Numbered from the stretch's first letter, positions 50,720 to 58,939 are shown. The stretch: 64,000 bases of DNA from Gammaproteobacteria bacterium (GCA_016874095.1 VGVH01000008.1:38120-102119), one strand, 5' to 3'. Notes: generated from the sequence alone by a model not told the origin. Numbers and translations are program-made.

Positions 50720-53700
50720 TCAGTCGGCCGACTGCTGCTGCGACCAGAAGGTGCGCCGCGCGCGGTCGATCTCGCCGGTCGGGAAGCAGCTCAAGCCGAT
50801 GCAGCGCGTCGGCCCGTCGCCGCCCGTCGATGGCAGGAACACCGATTCCGGCGCGATGCCGGCCTGGTTCAGGATGCGGAAACGGTCGTCCGTGCCGAGC
50901 GGCAGGGTCTCGGTGCCGCCGTCGAGGTTGGTGACGGCGTTGCCGCTGCAGACGTCGACTTCGTAGGCGCGGTTGACGCCGATGCCGCCGACGCAGGTGG
51001 CGATGGCGCCGCCGGGCGAGAACGAGGTGAAGAACAGGGTGTTGCGGAACGTGGTCGCTTCACCCAGCACCTTCTCGCCGTCGGCCTCGGTGAGCCGCAA
51101 CAGCCAGCCGGGCGAGTCGCGCGGCACGATGGCGGAGGGGATGCCGGTGATGTCCGCGAGATCGTTGAAGCGGACCGGCTCCTCGTAGGCATCGCGGTCC
51201 AGCACCCCGAAGATGTTGCGATCGCGGATCGAGAAGAAGGCATCCTCGATGTCGGTGTCGAGCGGGTGGCCGCGATGGCCCGAACCGAGGTTGACGGCGA
51301 GGAAGGTGCCGCGCGCGCAGTTCACGAAGACCACGTCGGGCGTGTTGTAGAAGCGGCGCACCTCGGCGGCCGGTACCGGCAGGTCGAGGTCCGCTGCGCC
51401 GAGGGAAGCCAGCACGCCGCCTTCGACCAGGTCGCCGGAGGAGGCGCCGTTGCGGATGTCGAAGCGCCACACCCGGCCGCCCATGTCGCCCACGTAGAAG
51501 CGGTCGGCGAGCCCGTCGCGGGTGAGGTCGATGACGCGTGGCGCGGCCGGGATCGAGTGCTGCATGGAATCGAGCGCGAGGTCGTGGCCCTCGCCGGGGG
51601 ATCCGGCGCTCCAGACCAGGTCGCCATCGATCAGGTCGACCATGTAGACGGCGTTGCCCACCTCGTCGGTCTGCGCCGCGTCGTTGTCCTGGCTGTCGTC
51701 GTAGCCGCCGCTCAGTATCGCGACCGTGCGGACGCTGTCGTCGACGCGCACGCGCGCCACTTCCGGCGCCGCCCAGGTCTGGCCGATGCCATCGAAGCCC
51801 TCGCTGTCGCTGTCGATCGTCCAGAGGCGGCGCGGCTCGCGCCGTTCGGTCACGTCGAGCGCGTACACGGCGTCTCCGCCACGGCCCATGCCGAAGACAA
51901 GAATGGCCCGTTCGGCGCCGCTCAGGCCGGGCGCGCCGTCATTGCCTTCGATATGCAGGCGCATCTCGCCGTCGAGGCCGTAGCGGCGGGCCAGCGTGGG
52001 GGAGTCGGCGAGCAGCGCCGCTTGCCGGTCGAGCAGCCGCGAGGGCAGGTACCCCCAGAGCTCGGTGCCGGTGGCGGCATCGAAGGCGTGCAGCACGCCG
52101 GCGTTGGTGGCGACGAAGACGACGGTCTCGGCGCTGCCGGAGGTGGTGCCATAGTCGAGCACCACCGGGCGGACGTGCAGCGGGTCGCCCATCTGGCGCC
52201 GGGCCTCGTCGAGGTCGCCGTCCGTGTCCGCGTCGGTGACGTCGTCGCCGGCGATCCAGCGGATCAGCTCGTCGCGCTCGGCAGCGCCCGCGACGCCGAG
52301 CAGCGCCGCCGTGATGCGGCTGTTGCCGGTGTCGACGCGGTTGGCGTCGGCCGTCAGGTCATTGCCGGCCAGGTCGGTATAGAGGCGCCGGCCGGCAGCC
52401 GACACCAGGCGGCTCGCCGCGCCACCCTCGTCGATGCGATCGCCGTCCGGCTCGCCCGACCAGAAGCTGAAGGCGTCCGACAGGAAGAAGCCGGTGCCCG
52501 GGCTGACCGCAGGCCGCCCGTTCTGGCCGAGCAGCGTGTCGTCGACGAAGCGGTACTTCTTCAGGTTGCCCGGCCAGCGGGTCGTGCCCGTGGGCTCGAA
52601 CACGGAGACATAGGCGTCGCGGTCGGTGGTACCGCGGTTGTAGAGGTTCGCCGGCAGCGCCGGCGCCGTGAACGTGCCCGCGCGATCGACGATGCCGGCG
52701 ACGATGCTGCGCAACACGGCGGCGAGGCTGCCGGTGTCGTCGGCCAGGTAGTACTGGCCGCCGCCGCGCCGCGCGGAGTTCTCGAGGATCGGCGCGTCCA
52801 CGCCGCCGAAGCCGATCGTGTAGGTCGTGACGTTCTGCAGCCCCGGTGTCCTCGCGTCGAGGTCGGCCAGGTGCAGGTAGGCGGCAAGGTCATCGAGGCA
52901 GGCGCCGTCGCCACTGCCGTCGCAGCTGCCCACCAGTGAGGCGAAATCGGGCAGGGCGGCGATCTTGGCATTGGCGCTCGTGTCGGAGTTCGGCTCGCCG
53001 TCCGTCAGCAGGATCACGAAATTCTTCTGGCAGTCCTCGTCGATCGGCGAACGGTAGGCAGTGCCCGTCGGCGAGCCACCGACGCGCGCGGCGGCGACGC
53101 TGCGCGCCGGCCCGATGTTGCCGTAGTCGACGTTGCCGCCGCTGAAATACAGCGTGGCTTCGTAGAGGGTCTCGCTGAGGGGTGTGCGGCCCGCGGTCGT
53201 GAGCGCGCGGACGGCGCTGGTCATCTCGCTGCGCGAGGCCGATACGTCGGTGATGGCCTGGGTGACGGCGCCGCCCTCGTCGCGGTTGAAGCGCATGAGG
53301 CCCACGTTGGCGTTCTGCAGGCTGGTGACGATCTCGACCACGACATCCTGGACGACTTCGAGGCGCGTTCGCGTGACGCTGGGCGGGTTCGTGCGCCAGT
53401 TGAGCCAGTTGCCGTCGTAGAGCGTGACCTGGCTGTTCCAGGCGGGCTCGTTGGTCGCATCCGGTCCCCAGGGGCCGTCGGCGCCGTTGGCGGCATAGCG
53501 CTCGCTGCCCTCGCCGTCGACGCCGCGGTCCGCTTCGCACTCGAGCAGGCGGTCGGGAATTTCCGCTTCCGGCGGGTCCCAGCGCTCGCGGCTGGCGTCC
53601 CAGCCGAGCGCGAAGGCCGTGTACTGTCCGAGGCCCGCCAGTCCCGCCGCGGATGCGGCGCAGCGATTCCCGGTCTTCTGCACCCAGGCGGTGCTGTCGC

Positions 53701-53986
53701 AGGGCGGCGGATCGGTGCCGGTGACGAGATACAGCGCGTCACTCCGGTAGCAACCGCTGAAATTCGTCGCCGGATTCCACGGCACCTGGGTGCTCACCTC
53801 GGCGTCCATGCTCGCCGAGGTGTCGATGATGAACAGGATGTTCGCGCCGCCGCCCGTAGTATCGGTGGCCGCGTCGGCGGCGAGGAAGATCTCGGTGTCG
53901 TCGGCACGGGCGTGGCCCGCCAGCACGGCCGCCGCGAGCGCCACTGCGCCGGCCAGGTTGCGCCAGGCTGGACAGGACCTGGTCAT
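50720..53986 (-). CDS. pilY1: Type IV pilus tip/biogenesis protein PilY1
   Basis: 1088 residues from ATG 53986. Signal peptide to about residue 29 (VALAAAVLAGHARA). The N-terminal half contains a von Willebrand A domain with the MIDAS start FIIDTSASMDAE (about residue 53) and LLTDGEPNSDTSAN. The C-terminal half is the PilY1 beta-propeller (VVFVATNAGVLHAFDAATGTELWGYLP; AILVFGMGRGGDAVYALDV; DLTRDGLADRFYVGDMGGRVWRFD). An acidic ADTDGDLDE loop may bind calcium. PilY1 caps the pilus, promotes extension and adhesion. The start overlaps the small exported protein gene by 4 nt. Confidence 0.92.
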   Translation of the reverse strand: MTRSCPAWRNLAGAVALAAAVLAGHARADDTEIFLAADAATDTTGGGANILFIIDTSASMDAEVSTQVPWNPATNFSGCYRSDALYLVTGTDPPPCDSTAWVQKTGNRCAASAAGLAGLGQYTAFALGWDASRERWDPPEAEIPDRLLECEADRGVDGEGSERYAANGADGPWGPDATNEPAWNSQVTLYDGNWLNWRTNPPSVTRTRLEVVQDVVVEIVTSLQNANVGLMRFNRDEGGAVTQAITDVSASRSEMTSAVRALTTAGRTPLSETLYEATLYFSGGNVDYGNIGPARSVAAARVGGSPTGTAYRSPIDEDCQKNFVILLTDGEPNSDTSANAKIAALPDFASLVGSCDGSGDGACLDDLAAYLHLADLDARTPGLQNVTTYTIGFGGVDAPILENSARRGGGQYYLADDTGSLAAVLRSIVAGIVDRAGTFTAPALPANLYNRGTTDRDAYVSVFEPTGTTRWPGNLKKYRFVDDTLLGQNGRPAVSPGTGFFLSDAFSFWSGEPDGDRIDEGGAASRLVSAAGRRLYTDLAGNDLTADANRVDTGNSRITAALLGVAGAAERDELIRWIAGDDVTDADTDGDLDEARRQMGDPLHVRPVVLDYGTTSGSAETVVFVATNAGVLHAFDAATGTELWGYLPSRLLDRQAALLADSPTLARRYGLDGEMRLHIEGNDGAPGLSGAERAILVFGMGRGGDAVYALDVTERREPRRLWTIDSDSEGFDGIGQTWAAPEVARVRVDDSVRTVAILSGGYDDSQDNDAAQTDEVGNAVYMVDLIDGDLVWSAGSPGEGHDLALDSMQHSIPAAPRVIDLTRDGLADRFYVGDMGGRVWRFDIRNGASSGDLVEGGVLASLGAADLDLPVPAAEVRRFYNTPDVVFVNCARGTFLAVNLGSGHRGHPLDTDIEDAFFSIRDRNIFGVLDRDAYEEPVRFNDLADITGIPSAIVPRDSPGWLLRLTEADGEKVLGEATTFRNTLFFTSFSPGGAIATCVGGIGVNRAYEVDVCSGNAVTNLDGGTETLPLGTDDRFRILNQAGIAPESVFLPSTGGDGPTRCIGLSCFPTGEIDRARRTFWSQQQSAD

Positions 53987-54339
53987 GGGCCGGGATCCAG
54001 CACGACGCGCCGGGCAACCCGGCCGCGCGGTTCGTAGTAGATGTAGACGTAGGGTGCGCGCCGCCTGCTCGCGCGCGAGAACGCGGCGCGGAAGTCGGCC
54101 AGCGTCAATGCGGCCGGGGCGGGGCGCACCTGGAAGCGTGTGCCGGCATCGATCGCCAGGGTCTCCGGCCGGCAACCGGCGCAGCGGCGCAGGACGATGC
54201 GGCCGGTTGCCGATGAGGGCAGCGAGACGGCGCGCAGGCCCAGTTCGTGGACCTGCTCGAGCGCCTGCAACGCGGCGTGCGCGGTAGCGACACCGGCAGC
54301 GCAGGCGATGAGGAGCAGCAGGCCAGGCAGGCGGTTCAC
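53983..54339 (-). CDS. Small exported protein of the pilus operon (unknown)
   Basis: 118 residues with a signal peptide (LLLLIACAAGVATAHAA). The mature part has a CxxC (RRCAGCRPETLAI), a stretch resembling a beta-sandwich and YVYIYYEPRGRVARRVVLD at the end. No family I recognise. It overlaps pilY1 by 4 nt and lies 6 bp after pilX, so it is cotranscribed with the pilus genes. In P. aeruginosa a small gene (pilY2) sits between pilY1 and pilE instead; this one is on the other side of pilY1 and I cannot show homology. Confidence 0.8.
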   Translation of the reverse strand: MNRLPGLLLLIACAAGVATAHAALQALEQVHELGLRAVSLPSSATGRIVLRRCAGCRPETLAIDAGTRFQVRPAPAALTLADFRAAFSRASRRRAPYVYIYYEPRGRVARRVVLDPGP

Positions 54340-54345
54340 GGCGGG

Positions 54346-54831
54346 TTACTCCGGCACTTCGCGGTAGAAGCCCTGGACGTGGATCGCCTCGGCGTTGCGC
54401 TGGTCGGTGCGGCCGCGCGACTCGACGCGATAGTGGTTCTGGCGGAACGCGCCGACGCTCGAGCCCATCGCGTCGGTCGTGTCGCCGTCGTAGCAGAGAC
54501 GCACCTCGTAGCGGCCGCTGAGCGCTGCGACGGCAACCGGCGCGGCCCAGGGCAGGTCGGCCGCGCTCCAGGGCGGTGGCGTGGCCGGGCAGGCCGGCAA
54601 CAGAGCGAGGTCGATGATCGCCGCGTCGACGTTGCGCAGGGTCGCCTGCAGGCCGGATTCCGCCAGCTGGAAGGCGTTCTCGCGGAACTGCGCGTTGCTG
54701 GCCATGGTGAGGTCGAGCGTCGCCGTGCGCATCGCCGAGACCGCCAGCACGGTGAGCACCATCAGCAGCACCAGGCCCACGATCAGCGCGGCGCCGGCCT
54801 GTCTCGCGGATCGGGCTGCCGGGCGACCCAT
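54346..54831 (-). CDS. pilX: PilX-type minor pilin
   Basis: 161 residues from ATG 54831, overlapping the pilW stop (ATGA). N-terminus RQAGAALIVGLVLLMVLTVLAVSAMRTATLDLTMASNAQFRENAFQLAESGLQATL is the PilX signature: a Gly then AALIV, lacking the Glu5 of other pilins, and the NAFQLAE segment. Part of the minor-pilin priming complex for type IV pili. Confidence 0.88.
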   Translation of the reverse strand: MGRPAARSARQAGAALIVGLVLLMVLTVLAVSAMRTATLDLTMASNAQFRENAFQLAESGLQATLRNVDAAIIDLALLPACPATPPPWSAADLPWAAPVAVAALSGRYEVRLCYDGDTTDAMGSSVGAFRQNHYRVESRGRTDQRNAEAIHVQGFYREVPE

Positions 54832-55796
54832 CAGCTCCCCCCCAGGTTGCGCAGGAAGATGGTCTTGGTCACGACGAGGCGCTGGAACTCGTCGGCGTAG
54901 AGCTCGCCGCCCGGGGTGATGGGCGCGAGGCTGGCATCGAGCGGCTGGTAGCTGCGGGTGTCGCTGTAATCGGCGCCGGATGACTCGTCGCTGCGCAGGA
55001 GCAGCCACAGCCGCACCGCGCGGACGCGCGCATCCGCGATGAAATCGGCGGAGGTCTCGTCCATCGCGCCGTCGTCGGGATCGACGTAGCGGTCGACGCC
55101 GCCGTCGCCGTTGGTGTCGAGGCCGAACTGCACCTGCAGGTTCTCGACGCCGGTGATCATTTCCTGGTCCTCGACGATGCCGCCGTCGACCAGCGTCTGG
55201 CGGCGCAGCGACGGCGTGCCGGGGTCGAAGCTCGAGGAGTTGTCGACGTAATAGGCATGCACGACGAGATCGTGCGTCTGCGCCGATGGCGGGAAGCCGG
55301 CCGGTATCACGCCGTCGTCGAAGAGCTGGGCCAGCGCGAGGTCGGAATGCAGCTGCACGCGCCCTGCCTCAGGCGCGGCAGTGCGCTCGGCAGCATGGCG
55401 CAGCACCAGCACGTCGCTGCCGTCGCGGGCATCGGTGAGTGGCTCGCAGCCGAGGTCGTAGAGGTCGTCGGTCGCCTCGACCGGCACGGCGAGATCGAGC
55501 GCCCAGCCGCTGACGTCGGCGCCGTCGCAGCTGATGGCGATGCCGCCGGTGCCGGCGACGCGGCCGCCGTCGCGGTGCTGGCCCCAGAACCCGGTGAGCC
55601 GCAGATCCGGCTCGAGAGTTTCCAGCGCATAGCGCGTGTTCTCGAGCACGCGGGTGGTGGCGTCGGAAGTGCGGTAGTTCGACTTGCTGCGGGTATAGAC
55701 CTCGAAGGCGCCCCAGGTGAGGAACAGACCGATGGTGAGCGCCGCCATGAGCTCGATCAGGGTCATGCCGCGCGAGCGGAAATGCCAGGGCTTCAC
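54831..55796 (-). CDS. pilW: PilW-type minor pilin
   Basis: 321 residues from GTG 55796, which overlaps the pilV stop (GTGA). Prepilin motif SRG-MTLIELMAALTIGLFLTWGAFEVYTRSKSNYRTSDATTRVLENTRYALETLEPDLRLTGFWG is the usual PilW start. The globular part is long (about 290 residues), as in PilW. Inner-membrane minor pilin that primes the pilus and carries PilY1. Confidence 0.9.
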   Translation of the reverse strand: MKPWHFRSRGMTLIELMAALTIGLFLTWGAFEVYTRSKSNYRTSDATTRVLENTRYALETLEPDLRLTGFWGQHRDGGRVAGTGGIAISCDGADVSGWALDLAVPVEATDDLYDLGCEPLTDARDGSDVLVLRHAAERTAAPEAGRVQLHSDLALAQLFDDGVIPAGFPPSAQTHDLVVHAYYVDNSSSFDPGTPSLRRQTLVDGGIVEDQEMITGVENLQVQFGLDTNGDGGVDRYVDPDDGAMDETSADFIADARVRAVRLWLLLRSDESSGADYSDTRSYQPLDASLAPITPGGELYADEFQRLVVTKTIFLRNLGGS

Positions 55797-56257
55797 AGCT
55801 GCATCGCCAGCGAGTAGCTCGGCGGTGCCGCCTGCCCGGGTTCCGGCCACGTGATCGTGATGCGGTACTCGACGATCGGCGGCGCGGACAGGTCGGCCTC
55901 GATGGTCGCGGTCGAATCTTGCGGCATGCGCTCGTCAAGATCGGCGAGCCAGCGCGCCCAGTCGTCGGCGGCGAGTTCTTCCGGCGCGCAGTCGACGCCG
56001 CCGTTGACGCAGCTGTTGTCGGCGCCGGGGCCCGCGCCGTCGTAGGTGCCGGCTGGATTCGCGCGGATGCGATCGGCCATGTCGCTCGCGAGCGTCACCG
56101 CCGCCGTGCGGTAGACGGCCGAGCGTCCCTCGCGCAGCCCGTAGAGATACAGGGAAGCGATGCCGAGCATGCCCACGGCCATCACCACCAGCGCCACCAG
56201 CACTTCGATGAGCGTGAAGCCGCGGGCCCGGGTCCCGCCTGGACTGCGACGAAGCAT
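55793..56257 (-). CDS. pilV: PilV-type minor pilin
   Basis: 154 residues. Leader then RG-FTLIEVLVALVVMAVGMLGIASLYLYGLREGRSAVYRTAAVTLASDMADRIRANP, characteristic of PilV with the DMADRIRAN helix. Two Cys lie in NSCVNGGVDC. Its stop overlaps the pilW GTG. Next to FimT-type genes upstream, completing a conserved minor-pilin set. Confidence 0.91.
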   Translation of the reverse strand: MLRRSPGGTRARGFTLIEVLVALVVMAVGMLGIASLYLYGLREGRSAVYRTAAVTLASDMADRIRANPAGTYDGAGPGADNSCVNGGVDCAPEELAADDWARWLADLDERMPQDSTATIEADLSAPPIVEYRITITWPEPGQAAPPSYSLAMQL

Positions 56258-56782
56258 TCAGCAGCCTCCCAGTGGATTGGTGTCCGACTCGACGCGCTCG
56301 ACCTTGTCGAAGAGCATCGCGCGGCCGGTCGGCGTGATGCTGATCCAGCGACCGGCCGCCACGCCGCCGCCGGTATCGGCGTTGCCGCGCTGATCGCAGA
56401 GCTGGATGTTGCGCGTGCCCTCGCCGCGGTCGGCGACGTCCTCGACCAGGCCGTCTGCACGGAACGAGATGTAGCCGGCGCCGTCGGCATCGATATCGAC
56501 GAAGACGATCCACCCGGACAACAGGTTCGCATCGATGTTGCAGCCGGGGTCATCGGTGGCCCACTCCGCGCTGGCGCAGACTACGACGTTGCGTGCCCGG
56601 GTCGAGGCCTCGACTCGCGCCGCGTGCAGGCTGGTGACGAGCTCGTTCGCCACGCCGCGCATGCGCGTGTTCGCGATGAATGCGCTGACCGCCGGAATGC
56701 CGACGCCCAGCGCAATCGCCATCACCATCATCAGCACGAGGAGCTCGATGAGGGTGAAGCCTTCTCGGTGCTTCTTGCCCAT
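56258..56782 (-). CDS. FimT/GspH-family minor pseudopilin
   Basis: 174 residues. MGKKHREG-FTLIELLVLMMVMAIALGVGIPAVSAFIANTRMRGVANELVTSLHAARVEASTRARNVVVC, then GWIVFVDIDADG, is the FimT/FimU/GspH layout. Normal Glu5. It stops where pilV begins (no gap) and follows the second FimT-type gene by 93 bp. Confidence 0.87.
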   Translation of the reverse strand: MGKKHREGFTLIELLVLMMVMAIALGVGIPAVSAFIANTRMRGVANELVTSLHAARVEASTRARNVVVCASAEWATDDPGCNIDANLLSGWIVFVDIDADGAGYISFRADGLVEDVADRGEGTRNIQLCDQRGNADTGGGVAAGRWISITPTGRAMLFDKVERVESDTNPLGGC

Positions 56783-56875
56783 CGGGCGTGATCCTGTCGC
56801 GACCCCCGCTGCCGTGCGGGAGCTGCCGACAGGTGGCGATCCGGCCGTGACGAGCGGCAGGCGCTGCGGGCCGGC

Positions 56876-57406
56876 TCATACGGGGCACACCAGGCTGTTG
56901 CCGCCGGCCGTGCGTTGCGACACCCGCGGCCGGCCGGTGTAGCTCACGACGACCGCGCGGGCTGTTCGTGATCCACGCCGGTCGCAGACGACCAGGGTGC
57001 CGTTGGTGGCGCGCCGTGGCCAGGGGCGCAGGACGTAGTAGCGGCGGTTGCTGGAAATTCGCAGGCCGGGCGTCCTCTGCGCGACGCGCAGGATCTCCTC
57101 GCCGGCATCGATGACCGGTGGCTCGTCGCCGTCGCGGTTCAGGAACAGGATCCAGCCGCTGCCCCAGTCGCCCGCAGCCGCGCAGCGCCGGCCATCGCTG
57201 CTGCGGCAGATGACGACGTCGCGGCGGCTGCGGAAGGCCTCCTGTCGCGCGAAGTGGAAGCCATGGACGAAGTCGTTGACGCCTGCGCTGCGGCGGGCAT
57301 CGAGCACGATGTCGCCGAGCCACGGCAGGCCCAGGAACGCGAGCGTCGTCGCCACAGCGATCGTGACCAGTGCGTCGAGCAGCGTGAATCCGGCCGGTAA
57401 CCGCAT
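56876..57406 (-). CDS. FimT/FimU-family minor pseudopilin, Asp5 variant
   Basis: 176 residues, first gene of the minor-pilin operon. MRLPAG-FTLLDALVTIAVATTLAFLGLPWLGDIVLDARRSAGVNDFVHGFHFARQEAFRSRRDVVICRSSDG then GWILFLNRDGDE fits FimU/FimT. As in the PilE-type gene, mature residue +5 is Asp, not Glu. Cys pairs CRSS-RRC and the C-terminal CPV may form disulfides. Divergent from the Fur-family gene at 57553. Confidence 0.85.
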   Translation of the reverse strand: MRLPAGFTLLDALVTIAVATTLAFLGLPWLGDIVLDARRSAGVNDFVHGFHFARQEAFRSRRDVVICRSSDGRRCAAAGDWGSGWILFLNRDGDEPPVIDAGEEILRVAQRTPGLRISSNRRYYVLRPWPRRATNGTLVVCDRRGSRTARAVVVSYTGRPRVSQRTAGGNSLVCPV

Positions 57407-57486
57407 GGTCCGGTACGCTAGCGCCGGTGCGGGCCGCTGGCAGCCCCGCGAATCGGCCCGGAATCGCCGGATTCGCGCCGGCGGGG

Positions 57487-57516
57487 TTGGCAGCAGCCCG
57501 GTCGGGAACCTAGAAT
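57487..57516 (+). promoter_or_regulatory. Probable promoter of the Fur-family regulator gene
   Basis: TTGGCA (57487-57492), 18-bp spacer, TAGAAT (57511-57516), giving a predicted leader of about 30 nt before the TTG start at 57553. Confidence 0.55.
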
Positions 57517-57552
57517 TTAGTTGCCTACACCTCGCTGACGGAGCCGCCTGTC

Positions 57553-57966
57553 TTGGATCTGCGCGAACGCATCACCCGACAGCTGATCGACCATGGCGTG
57601 CGTCCGACCAAGCAGCGGGTCGATCTCGCGCTGCAGGTCCTCGCGAATCCCTGCCACTTCTCGGCCGAGCAGTTACTCGGGCGCCTGCGCGGCGCCGGCA
57701 CCCGCATCTCCAAGGCGACCGTCTACAACACGCTGAGCCTGTTCTCCCGGCACGGACTGCTGAAGGAGATCGCGATCGATCCGGAGCGGCTGGTGTACGA
57801 CTCGCGCACGACGCCGCACCACCATTTCTACAACGTCACGACCGGCGAACTGACCGACATCGACCAGGACGCCATCGCGGTCGGCCGGCTGCCCGCGCTG
57901 CCCGCGGCCACCGAGGCGGAAAGCGTGGAAGTGCTGATCCGGGTCCATGCCCGGACCGCGAACTGA
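57553..57966 (+). CDS. Fur-family transcriptional regulator (Irr/PerR-like)
   Basis: 137 residues, TTG start with GGAG at 57539-57542. Winged-helix part LIDHGVRPTKQRVDLALQVLANPCHFSAEQLLGRLRGAGTRISKATVYNTLSLFSRHGLLKEI, then the dimer/metal part with DSRTTPHHHFYNV and TGELTDID. Both structural CxxC zinc sites of Fur/Zur/PerR are absent; the only Cys is in the DNA-binding half. Histidine-rich HHH without zinc cysteines recalls Irr-type (haem/iron-responsive) regulators, which is an inference. Target genes are unknown; no Fur box was evident in the adjacent gaps. Confidence 0.87.
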   Translation: MDLRERITRQLIDHGVRPTKQRVDLALQVLANPCHFSAEQLLGRLRGAGTRISKATVYNTLSLFSRHGLLKEIAIDPERLVYDSRTTPHHHFYNVTTGELTDIDQDAIAVGRLPALPAATEAESVEVLIRVHARTAN

Positions 57967-57971
57967 GTCGG

Positions 57972-58000
57972 TTTCCGGGTGCTGGGCCCCGCGCTATACT
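57972..58000 (+). promoter_or_regulatory. Probable promoter of tRNA-Thr
   Basis: TTTCCG (57972-57977), 17-bp spacer, TATACT (57995-58000), 15 bp before the tRNA. The -10 is good, the -35 weak. Confidence 0.5.
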
Positions 58001-58014
58001 GCGCCGCCTTCAAA

Positions 58015-58090
58015 GCCGGCGTAGCTCAGTTGGTAGAGCAGTCGCTTCGTAAGCGAGAGGTCGGGGGTTCAAGTCCCTCCGCCGGCACCA
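58015..58090 (+). tRNA. tRNA-Thr (anticodon CGT)
   Basis: 76 nt with encoded CCA. Acceptor GCCGGCG/CGCCGGC, D-arm GCTCAGTTGGTAGAGC, anticodon arm TCGCT-TCGTA-AGCGA with CGT, T-arm GGGGGTTCAAGTCCCTC. Reads ACG threonine codons. Confidence 0.97.
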
Positions 58091-58105
58091 CCCGAATCGG
58101 TACCA

Positions 58106-58127
58106 GGTACGTATCCGGATACGTGCC
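58106..58127. repeat. Near-perfect palindrome after tRNA-Thr
   Basis: The core ACGTATCCGGATACGT (58109-58124) is a perfect 16-bp palindrome, extended to 11 base pairs per arm in RNA if one G-U pair is allowed. It begins 16 bp after the tRNA. Function unknown: processing/termination hairpin or a protein-binding site. No T-tract follows. Confidence 0.6.
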
Positions 58128-58270
58128 AGGTAGTCGCCCACCGTCTGGACTTCGCGTCCCGCCGCCGGCAGCCCCCCGCGATCCGCGCGCAGCGGCCCGC
58201 GTTCCGGTACATTCAGCCGGCGCGCTGACCGGCAGGCAGCCGGATGTGCTGAAAACCGCTGTCTGGCGGG

Positions 58271-58300
58271 TTAAGTAACAATAAAACATAGACTTATAAA
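58271..58300 (+). promoter_or_regulatory. Possible promoter of ubiX
   Basis: TTAAGT (58271-58276), 18-bp spacer, TATAAA (58295-58300) in an A/T-rich island in otherwise GC-rich DNA, 49 bp before the ubiX ATG. The -35 is poor. Confidence 0.4.
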
Positions 58301-58348
58301 GCTTTCCTCAGGCAAATTGCCCTCCTGGAGCAACGGAGTCCCGGCACC

Positions 58349-58939
58349 ATGCAACTGATCATCGGCATCTCGGGCGCGAGCGGCGTCATCTACGGCATCC
58401 GGTTGCTGGAGGTGCTGAAGGCACATTCCAGCGTGGAGACGCACCTCGTCATCTCCAATGGCGGCAAGCTCAACATCGCGCTCGAGTCGTCGTACACCGT
58501 GAAGCAGGTGGAGAAGCTCGCGAGCGAGGTGCACAGCGACCAGAATCTCGCGGCGACGATCGCGTCGGGCTCGTTCAGGACGGACGGCATGATCATCGCG
58601 CCGTGTTCGATGAAGACGCTGTCCGGCGTGGTGAACTCGTATGCGGACACATTGATGATCCGCGCCGCCGACGTCGTGCTGAAGGAGCGTCGCCGCCTGG
58701 TGCTGGTGCCGCGCGAGATGCCGCTGCACGAGGGGCATTGCCGGCTGATGCACGAGGCGAGCCTCATGGGCGCGATCATCGCCCCGCCGATGCCGGCGTT
58801 CTACAACGAGCCGAAGACGATCGACGACCTCATCAATCACACGGTGGGCCGCCTGCTCGATCTGTTCGGCATCGACAGCGGCATCGTCAAGCGCTGGGCG
58901 GGTCCGGAAGGAGCGAAGGCGAAGAAGGCCAAGCGGTGA
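58349..58939 (+). CDS. ubiX: UbiX flavin prenyltransferase
   Basis: 196 residues. FMN-binding GISGASGVIYGIRLLEVL at the start, APCSMKTLSGVVNSYADTLMIRAADVVLKERRRLVLVPREMPL in the middle, and the conserved end APPMPAFYNEPKTIDDLINHTVGRLLD. It makes prenylated FMN from FMN and dimethylallyl phosphate, the cofactor of UbiD decarboxylases; a UbiD gene follows at 60718. Its stop overlaps the next GTG. Confidence 0.96.
   Translation: MQLIIGISGASGVIYGIRLLEVLKAHSSVETHLVISNGGKLNIALESSYTVKQVEKLASEVHSDQNLAATIASGSFRTDGMIIAPCSMKTLSGVVNSYADTLMIRAADVVLKERRRLVLVPREMPLHEGHCRLMHEASLMGAIIAPPMPAFYNEPKTIDDLINHTVGRLLDLFGIDSGIVKRWAGPEGAKAKKAKR

Noticed and set aside
55793..56782. Type II secretion pseudopilin cluster instead of pilus genes
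   Set aside because: GspH-like proteins alone could suggest this, but PilV, PilW, PilX and PilY1 features and order identify the type IV pilus minor-pilin locus.
58026..58289. 87-codon minus-strand frame over tRNA-Thr, ending in PAEGLEPPTSRLRSDCSTN
   Set aside because: The peptide is the well-known antisense translation of a tRNA gene, not a protein.
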